64,000 bases of DNA from Laccaria trichodermophora. Lineage: Eukaryota > Basidiomycota > Agaricomycetes > Agaricales > Hydnangiaceae. The translations under genes were made by a program, and so were the position numbers. The notes below the pieces were generated by a model that saw only the letters and a program-made list of their open reading frames with translations, was not told the DNA's origin and did no database searches. Where the stretch lies: assembly GCA_018417955.1 (NCBI GenBank), contig JACTVC010000014.1:1341457-1405456 (forward strand). Direction: 5' to 3'. How positions within the stretch are numbered: position 1 is the first letter of the stretch; each line of letters begins with the position of its first letter. Of this stretch, positions 56,538 through 64,000 are shown piece by piece.

Positions 56538-58021
56538 TCATATATCACCTCTTGCAGAAGACGTTCGCTGCCGACGTCTTTCGGGGCTAAACGTTGCAAC
56601 TCGTGCTCCTTGAACTTGCTTTCGAATGTTACTTTGATTAGCACCTCGTGGGATGTCTGGGGCTTCGTGAATCATCAAACTCGGCCGAGCTTCGAGCACT
56701 TCTGAATGCAATTCTGGGCAGACATAGCTGGATTCGACTAGAATTTGAGAGAACTCTGCAGGGTCGAACTCTTGCGCAATATATCCAACGTCTGTAGACA
56801 CCCAGCCGCCGACATCGAGTTTGATCTCAGGAACGCTTGCATAAGAATCGGTTGTCTCGGGCCGAGTAGACTTCAAGTTCTGAGGAAAGGCGGTTGCGTG
56901 ATTGGTTCCAAGGCGGCGATCAATCGATCTATGCGATCTGGTCTTCATGTATGCGCTATATGTACCATCGGAATCACCAATGTTGATAGAGCCAGGTAGT
57001 GCGCCATTGATCAAGTCATAGAGCCCCGTTCGTTCTTCTTGGGTCAACGGTCGGTGCTCGTCCACAGCCATCAAGCGGTCCACCTCTGAGTCGTAGGTCG
57101 GGAGGAAATCGTTTGCGAGCATCTCGCAGCCAGTCAAGGAGTAAACCGCAGGTTCAAAAGGACTGAAGGCCTCAAAATCAAAAGTCATGTCTTCGGAGGT
57201 AGCGCTGTCTGAGAGATCGCAGGGCAGAGTAAACTCAGGGCAAGGAGAGTCCCGCTGCTCGTCTACGACAGGAGATACGGTCCTGGTTTCGTCCGACGAA
57301 GATGGGGGTAGCGTTTCACCGAAGTCAGAATATGGCTTGATAGGGACAAGTTTAGTCTTGATAGACACGCTAGTAGAAAGAGCAAGCGTTCCAAGTTTTG
57401 TGGCCTTCTTCTTGGCGACTTTCTTGGGCGGCCTCGGTTGCGCCTGCTTGGGAAGTGATGGTTTCGATGGTGCAATGAAAATTCTGGGCGGAGCGAGTCC
57501 AGGAATTTCTCCCTCAGATGAACCCAAAGATGATACCTAATAATCGGGTGAGTTAATGCATTTCTAGAGAAAAGCCTGTGAACCGACTTTGTTGGTGCGT
57601 CCTCTAGTCAGATTGGTGTGCTTGTCTTCTTTAGCAACTCGCAAGCCTGGAATATTGATATGAAACTTCCGCAAAAATCTCTTAGAAATTGCTTACCTCT
57701 CGAATGGAAATAATCATAGATGTGTCGCCGGTCAACAGAATAGCGTTCTTGAAAGTCTTTACGAACGGTGAAATTGGGCATCTTAGCCCCTGGCACAATG
57801 TAAGCTTCCATCTCTGATACCAACTCTGGCCCAAGGCGTATTGCGAGTCGAGCGGGATTCACCCTTCTTGTCTTTGGCCGACCGTCATCCGTTACCTCAA
57901 CGGGACCAGGGCTGTCCTCATTGAGACGGTGGCGAGGACGTTTCCTTGAAAAGGATGAATGGGTTTCGTCGATATCGGAAAGGGAGAGAGAATCTAATTC
58001 GCTGTTGATAGGTTTCGCCAT
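56538..58021 (-). CDS. Hypothetical nuclear protein with homeodomain-like helix
   Basis: Three exons from ATG 58021. Exon 1 ends HIYDYFHSRG at about 57697, a short second exon adds LRVAKEDKHTNLTRGRTNK, and exon 3 starts VSSLGSSEGEIPG near 57539 and runs to the stop at 56538. The N-terminal ~130 residues carry basic patches (SRKRPRHRLNED, KTRRVNPARLAIRLG). A helical block follows, MEAYIVPGAKMPNFTVR then QERYSVDRRHIYDYFHSRG, whose last helix resembles the recognition helix of homeodomains. The middle has PKKVAKKKATK (nuclear signal-like), and the rest is acidic and disordered with an Arg-rich end. A DNA-binding role is a guess from pattern. The ATG at 58021 is used; the frame upstream has only a TTG. 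Confidence 0.6.
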
Positions 58022-58118
58022 GGTGGAGGTAGCACAAGTTTGGCGAAAGTCCTGTCGCGTCAAGCGTCATCGCATCAACATTGGTCACATGATCGTTATA
58101 TTATACACAACACCACAA

Positions 58119-61100
58119 TTAAAAGTACAGACTCGCCGCGAATACAACTTTCAAAACATCAGGTTAAACCCAAGCAATGAAGAAACGGCACGTACTATCG
58201 CGTTTGATCTTTATTTGGCATTCTTCCATTTTCTTGAAGAGTTCTGAATCTCCGATAACACGCGCAGCATCTCGCACTTCGCGACAGGTCTCGTCAAGAC
58301 GTGTAATTACCCGTACAATTGTTCCCTCTGCAACATCGGTCAATGCAGTGATTTGTTCAAAAGGCTAAAAAAGGGTTTGGAGTTGAAGGACAACTAAAGG
58401 CATGATTCTCACCATTCCTTTCGCCCACTCATAAACCACTTCAACGAGACCGAATTTAAGACCGGACCGAAACTCCTCCACCACTACCTTGTAAGAGTCT
58501 TGAATGCGCTCAACTCTGTCGCTAATGGCAATGATAGCGTCACGGCCCATTTCGAGCTTTGGTGGTAGGACTGGCTCGATATCGGTCTTCTCCTGGAAAA
58601 CAAAACAAGACAGCAAAGCGACGACCTCTTCCGGTTCATATCCAGCCAATGTGTTCTCAAGAATCAGCTCAGTTAAAACGAGCTCGTTTGCGGAGTTAAT
58701 CTATCATTCATCAGGAGAATGATATATGAGAGATGGCAAGTGCAATTTACCTCACAAGCAACCCTACCCTTCAGTAATACCGTCGAATTTTCATCGACGA
58801 ATTTTAGCTCCTTAAGTACTCCCACTCTTTGCTCATAGTCAGGTATAAGCTCTAAATTTTGATCTGATATTGCTAGTTTCAGGTTCGCGATATTGGCACG
58901 TAGAACTTTTTGCCCATGAATGACGGCGAGCTGTTAAATATTCGTAAGACCCTTTGCAATACAAGTAGAGAGATCCTTGCATGATCAAAGAAATCAGGAC
59001 ATAGTCTGCATGCCCTCGTTGACAGTTGGCCAATCATCACATCTCTTGACCTTAGCGTTTCTTGGAATTCCAAGTCACGTATCCGCTCCCAATCGACTTC
59101 AGGTATACAGCCACTCGATAGCCATTCGTCCAGAAGAAGTCGCAGCTCAGCAATACCGTCCTTCATACGGGAAATCAGGTGGCGATCCACAACACCGTCA
59201 ACATCGACCTAGCAAAATTAAGTAATAAGTTGGGTCAATTTTCAACCCAATTCCAACCTTGATAGTCCGATTGGTTAAAAGTGCGATGCTAGTCACTGGA
59301 ACTGCTCTCAGTTCATAAACACCATCCTCGACGACAAGAGACTGCGGCAGTAGAGGCCAACAAGGAAGCACTGCTTGAGGATCGATGTCTTCAAACCGGT
59401 GAGTGCTGCGAAAACGGGCAGGTCGAAGGTTTACCTTGTTTAGCGTACTTCGTATTTTGATCGACCAACGCTAATACATAATATATCCTGGTTTTCTCGA
59501 GAACCGAGTCCAACGACTGCACTGGGGCTGGTTTCAGAAGAACTGCAATATTGTTAGAAGAAAAGTGCTATGAAAACAATCAATACTAAGAATCTTGTGC
59601 GCGTGCATGAGTTCACCTACCTCATCGCGCAGAACGACAACTCGTCCTGAAGCAAGATATTTCGATCCTTGCCGATGCCCCATGGCCGTCTGCAAGAGGC
59701 TGCGACATTTATTCGTGATTTCAAAACAGTTATCATAATAAGCCTCTATGTCCGGCAAACAGATATCACATTGAAGGCGTGGGAGTGTTTTCAGAGCATT
59801 TTCACTCTAAAACATCATAAATAAATCAGTAAATCTATTTGGGACATCGAGGATAAGTTTGTTACCTCGATGACCTTCTTCTGCTGTTCAGGTAGCAATC
59901 GCTGCGAGGCATTCTCCGAAAAACTTCTCTTGATCATCTCCTCCACCTTGAGTGCTTCAACACGCAGCAAGTTGAGAATCATGTTATACGTTAGTCTAAA
60001 TTGCGATGAAAGTTTTCCAGGCGTCCCAAGCATCACAGCATGTAGAGTCGTTTGCTGCCAACACAACATTAGCCATGAAATTCGGGTTCAAAATGCTACT
60101 AATGCGTACTTCTGGCAGAGAATCACCGGCCATGATTATAACTGTGCCCGTAGGATCTAGACCTCGGCGACCCGCACGACCCGCCATTTGAGTATATTCA
60201 CCAGGCAAGATGTCACGGAAGCTCCGCCCATCATGTTTTCGTATGCTGGAGAAGACCACACATTTAGCAGGCATATTGACACCCTACAAAAAGTTGAGAT
60301 GCATGAAACCACAAATCACAGCGATAGCGATCTTTACCATAGCAAACGTCTCCGTGGCGAATAGAATTTTAACCAGGCCCCTTGCAAACAATATTTCGAC
60401 CAGCTGAACTTTGATGAGAAAGTGAAAGACACTACAACAAAGACAAACCTCCTTGATGAGTGGTAGTAGACCACCATGATGAATGCCAATCCCACGAGAA
60501 AGGAGATCGCGCATCCGAGCTATTTGCGGAAGTTTCTTGTCAGAACCTTACGTGTAACTCGTTAAGTTAAATTTGAACATAAAGCACTACCGTTTTCACC
60601 TTTCAGCCGTGACAATGCTTTCTCGATTGCCACGTGAACTTCACTTTTTTCCACAGCAGTGCATAGATTTGTGTTCGTCAGTGTTCCCGCGTTCTCTTCA
60701 CAACGTTTCTTAGAAAAGGTGAAAACAACAACGGGAAGGAGAGCTTTTTTGCGGAGATGGCCCAACAGATGGACGTAAATGTTCTTATCGGCTCCCGTGT
60801 GCATAGTTCGTGGTGCAGATCCTCCTCCACGTCCGCCTCTCGTCGGAGGGGCTCCTCGGCCCCCACGAGCCGGTGTACCGCCACGTTGTTGTCCTCGTGG
60901 AGGAATTGCACCTCTTGCACCAACGCGTTGAACCGGAGGCAAGCCCGCTGCTTCACGTTCTTTATCTTGCTTCCGTCTTAAAGCTTCCCCGGCTTCCTTG
61001 TATCTGATAATACAATTAGAAAATCAACAGCTGGCGACGCTTAGGACAGGACCCACCCTTGACCAAGGAAGTTTCTGCCCGCATCCACAATCTTGTACAT

Positions 61101-62913
61101 TTCTCGACCAGCATACAGATAATGCTCAAGTGGCACCGGTCGCTGCGGAGTCGAGATCACATAAATGTCTTTTTTCTTTGTCCGTCTGTTTCACGAATTG
61201 AATTAGATATAACATTGCTTTTGATAAATGATATTTACCCAACCCAATCAGCAAACTCTTTCGTGTTGGGTACCGTGGCAGAAAGGAGTATGATGTTAAC
61301 GTGTTCTGGGAGCATAATGATCACCTCTTCCCAAACAACACCTCTCTGAAGTCGGTAACGTAAACAAAAATTCGTTCATGTCGGAGGAAAAACAAACCTC
61401 TGCGTCGTTGACGTAGTGGACTTCGTCGAAAATCACGAATTCCACGTCACGAATCAAATCAGCTCCTTTGTACAACATACTTCGAAGAATCTCCGTCGTC
61501 ATTATTAGACAACTTGCTTCAGGGTTGATTTGAACATCTCCTGTCAAAATTCCAACTGTAGACGATGAGAATGTTTGCTTGAAGTCTCGGAACTTTTGGT
61601 TAGATAGTGCTTTGATTGGTGAGGTGTAGATTGCGCTGTATGACAAGTCAAGTGACCTAATTTTGTCAAGGTAGAACTGGACATTACCGTGTCATATGCT
61701 TTTCGGCAAGAGCAATGGCATACTCGGCTACTACAGTTTTACCAGCCGAGGTATGAGCAGCAACAAAAACGGAGTCGCCCTTTTCCAGATGGTAGACGGC
61801 CTGCTTTTGAAATGTATCCAATTCAAAGGGATACTAGATTACCTATCTTGAGTAGGTCGAAAGATAGAGGGGGACAAGGATGACCTTATGAGCCATGTCG
61901 GGCACAAGCTCACGAAACTTCGTCAATGGCTGATTAACATCAATGACGTGCGCCCAATCCCGTTTTCTGGCATTTATCCGCGCACGAGAGGTTTTGATTG
62001 GCCTGAGGTGCGAAGTCTCAAGTACGACGTAAGTTTGATTGGAAAGTGGTAGACCTCCCAGAACGCACCGAAGTCGGCAACCAATCATCAATTTCTGCTA
62101 CTCTGTGTGGTGGGACTTCAACTTCATCGTAGTTAACGCCATCTACCTCGGAATCCTTCGAACAACGGATTAGCCCATTCAAAGTGAGGGGATGTAGATG
62201 TACCCCATCATCAGCTTTGCGGGGTCCCTCTGACTCGCCCTCGATTGATAGTAAGGCTTCTTCGTCACCAGCCTCTCCTGGCAATCGCAATCCGCGACTG
62301 AAGCCTGGGGGTATTGTTCGGAGGCCTTTACGGTCTCTTTGGTTAATTCCGTCGAGTGGTGGGGGTTGGCTTGACACATCCTCCAGACCTCCTGGCCAAA
62401 AGGGCACATACCCGGATTTTCCCCGGACGAACGTATTGCTTGGCCCTGGGGCACGATCGAGAGATGTGGAGGTCAGACCAGTAGAAACACGACGGGAAGG
62501 TGTCTTCGCGAATGTTACAAGAAAGAAAAAAGTACAGATCCTTTTTCAAGCTTACCTCAGCATATCCGGTAACGCGCCCCTCGAGACCAGCACGAACAAA
62601 AGTCAGCTCTGTAGGCGGAGGAGATGTTTCAAATTGTAAAAGGCTGGGGACAGATAGATGGCGGTCCCAGTGCCTGTAGGAGGTGGTCAGTCGACGGGTA
62701 TGACGGTTGGAATTGGGCCCACACTTGAAATTCCGGCAGCCAGCTTTTTGGGAAGGATCGAGGCGGTAGAAGCAACTTCTGTTCAATGTCGCGATGCACT
62801 TCCTCTTGAGTCGGAAATCTGGCGAGCCCTAAGCTTTCTAAAAGAGCCTCAGCATCTTCTGCGCGTGGATTGACGATCTGATGAATCAACTCGATTTGTA
62901 GTCCCACATCCAT
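58119..62913 (-). CDS. SKI2: Ski2 RNA helicase of the cytoplasmic exosome
   Basis: A many-exon gene from ATG 62913 ([15 protein letters not shown]) to the stop at 58119-58121 (end IVFAASLYF). The DExH helicase core has [20 protein letters not shown] (motif I), [40 protein letters not shown] (motif II, DEVH), [47 protein letters not shown] and [12 protein letters not shown] (motif VI). The arch and C-terminal parts follow ([67 protein letters not shown]). A Gly/Arg-Pro insert after [18 protein letters not shown] ([19 protein letters not shown]) marks Ski2 rather than Mtr4. With Ski3/Ski8 it feeds 3'-5' mRNA decay. Catalytic residues are intact. Confidence 0.94.
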
Positions 62914-63216
62914 GATACTTTATCAAGCTTGTATCAAGCAGGCTGCAGGACTGATGAAGTCTTGAGATCTACAACCTTCACATTACGTAACAACTCTGAT
63001 GAGTCGTAAAGCGTGCATAAAGTACATGGATGTCTGCAGCGTATACTCAAAAAATACAGAAGTCGACGAGCACACCACTCCAGGCTCACTCATGACCCAC
63101 GACTCCACGAGGACTGGTGGATAAAGACAACCTGTCAACATCGCAGAGTGGGCAAACGAGCGGTCCATTCCTGGAGGAGTTGGGAAGGCGCTCGATCGCT
63201 GTAAATCCGATAGAGA

Positions 63217-64000
63217 TTAAACAAACTTTTTCCGGGCATAAACACATTGCAGCCGAGTATACTGAATTATCTTCGCATCGCGATGCTCTGACTCCGCATT
63301 GGTGATGAGCTCTGTGACAAGATCCTCTGCTAGCCCACTTCCAAGCAGCAGAGGGCGCGTCCCTCTCAAAAAGCTCTGTTAAAGGAGCAGCGTAAGACTA
63401 TGCCACATCAAACTGAAATTGTATCATTACGTACCAGTGCATCACCGCTCAGCCGTTGGCATAATTGCCGTCCAGAGTCGCTGTCGGTGGGACTTGTGCA
63501 AATAGGCATCCAATATTCTCTGTACACCGGCTGCTCAAAAGCGGGTGGTTAGAGACCCAATCCCATAAGTGAGTCGCAGCATCCGTGTGTCCGCCAATCT
63601 GTTGGATGGCTAATCTCACAAAGGTCATCCAACGAGCCCACCAGGGAGGCCCGACTTGATGTGTATCGGGCTCCAGTCTCTGGTGGTTTTCGTCGTATAC
63701 ATGGAAGTCAAATTCGGCCAAATCGATTAACCCCCCCGGCCGAAGGACATGGCTAATTTGATCAACGAGGCGACAATAATCTTTGACCTAGTCATGCAAA
63801 GAAAACCCCGCAATTGGTGGGTAGGACAACTCTATGAAAATCTGTGACTCACACCGGATGATACAAGTCGCACGTGGACAACATTGAAATCGCCATAATA
63901 GTGTTCCAGACCTAGGTTGATGTCGTCGACCTCACTCCTACAGCAAAAACGCGAATGTCAAGACTTGCGAGCCTATCTAAGCGGCCTAACGTTCCCACCT
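63217..64000 (-). CDS. Class I SAM-dependent methyltransferase, partial, with apparent frameshift
   Basis: Runs off the right edge of the window. Visible parts on the minus strand: EVDDINLGLEHYYGDFNVVHV, an intron near 63791-63850, then DQISHVLRPGGLIDLAEFDF (post-motif block of the methyltransferase fold), LEPDTHQVGPPWWARW and WDWVSNHP. The last exon is FLRGTRPLLLGSGLAEDLV...IIQYTRLQCVYARKKFV, with the stop at 63217-63219. Between WDWVSNHP and the last exon the frame changes. Frame 1 reads LLSSRCTENIG and soon stops, while the neighbouring frame reads AFEQPVYREYWMP then GRQLCQRLSGDAL, which fits the family and reaches the last intron. One base seems missing in the G-run near 63541-63545. The substrate is unknown. 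Confidence 0.75.

Overview
This window is nuclear DNA of a filamentous basidiomycete, most probably an Agaricomycete. Genes are dense on both strands. They are cut by many short introns (about 45-65 nt). The gene families are typical of mushroom-forming fungi: F-box/leucine-rich proteins, a Lys-specific deuterolysin, PhzF-like enzymes, XPG/PIN-type nucleases, a HxD-type small kinase and a Crypton-like tyrosine recombinase. I rebuilt the gene models by joining open frames at GT-AG (sometimes GC-AG) sites and checking phase and known family motifs. The eEF2 model gives 842 codons, the usual length of that protein, which supports the method.

Layout. 0.3-16.9 kb is mostly housekeeping: a beta-trefoil-like protein, an RRM protein of the R3HCC1L/Thc1 type, elongation factor 2, a GNAT acetyltransferase, the osmosensor Sho1, an F-box protein, a divergent pair (RNF10-like RING protein and the splicing factor WBP11), and a second F-box protein. 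17.0-22.4 kb holds a broken PhzF-like gene split by a 2.93-kb insertion with long terminal inverted repeats and a 9-bp target duplication, followed by an intact paralogue. 22.6-31.9 kb is accessory DNA: a small kinase-like gene, a five-exon tyrosine recombinase, an eight-exon XPG-type nuclease with all its acidic residues, and about 2.9 kb of repeat-rich DNA. 31.9-38.6 kb holds a third F-box gene and two secreted enzymes, a Lys-specific metalloprotease and an acid sphingomyelinase-like phosphodiesterase. 40.1-63 kb returns to core cell biology: a CSC1/OSCA stress-gated channel, the SNARE regulator Sly1, a mitochondrial GHITM/BAX-inhibitor-family protein, a divergent WD40 pair (TBL1/SIF2-like corepressor and DCAF11-like E3 receptor), two regulatory-looking proteins and the exosome helicase Ski2. 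A class I methyltransferase with an apparent frameshift runs off the right edge.

The genes do not form a metabolic cluster. Themes are translation and RNA quality control (eEF2, WBP11, Ski2), osmotic/mechanical signalling (Sho1, CSC1), ubiquitin ligation (RNF10-like, F-box proteins, DCAF11) and secreted hydrolases. The most unusual parts are the TIR element inside the PhzF pseudogene, whose two ends both read outward as the same peptide tail, the recombinase-nuclease neighbourhood, the repeated GC-AG introns, and the 5- and 7-nt exons. No tRNA, rRNA or CRISPR was seen.
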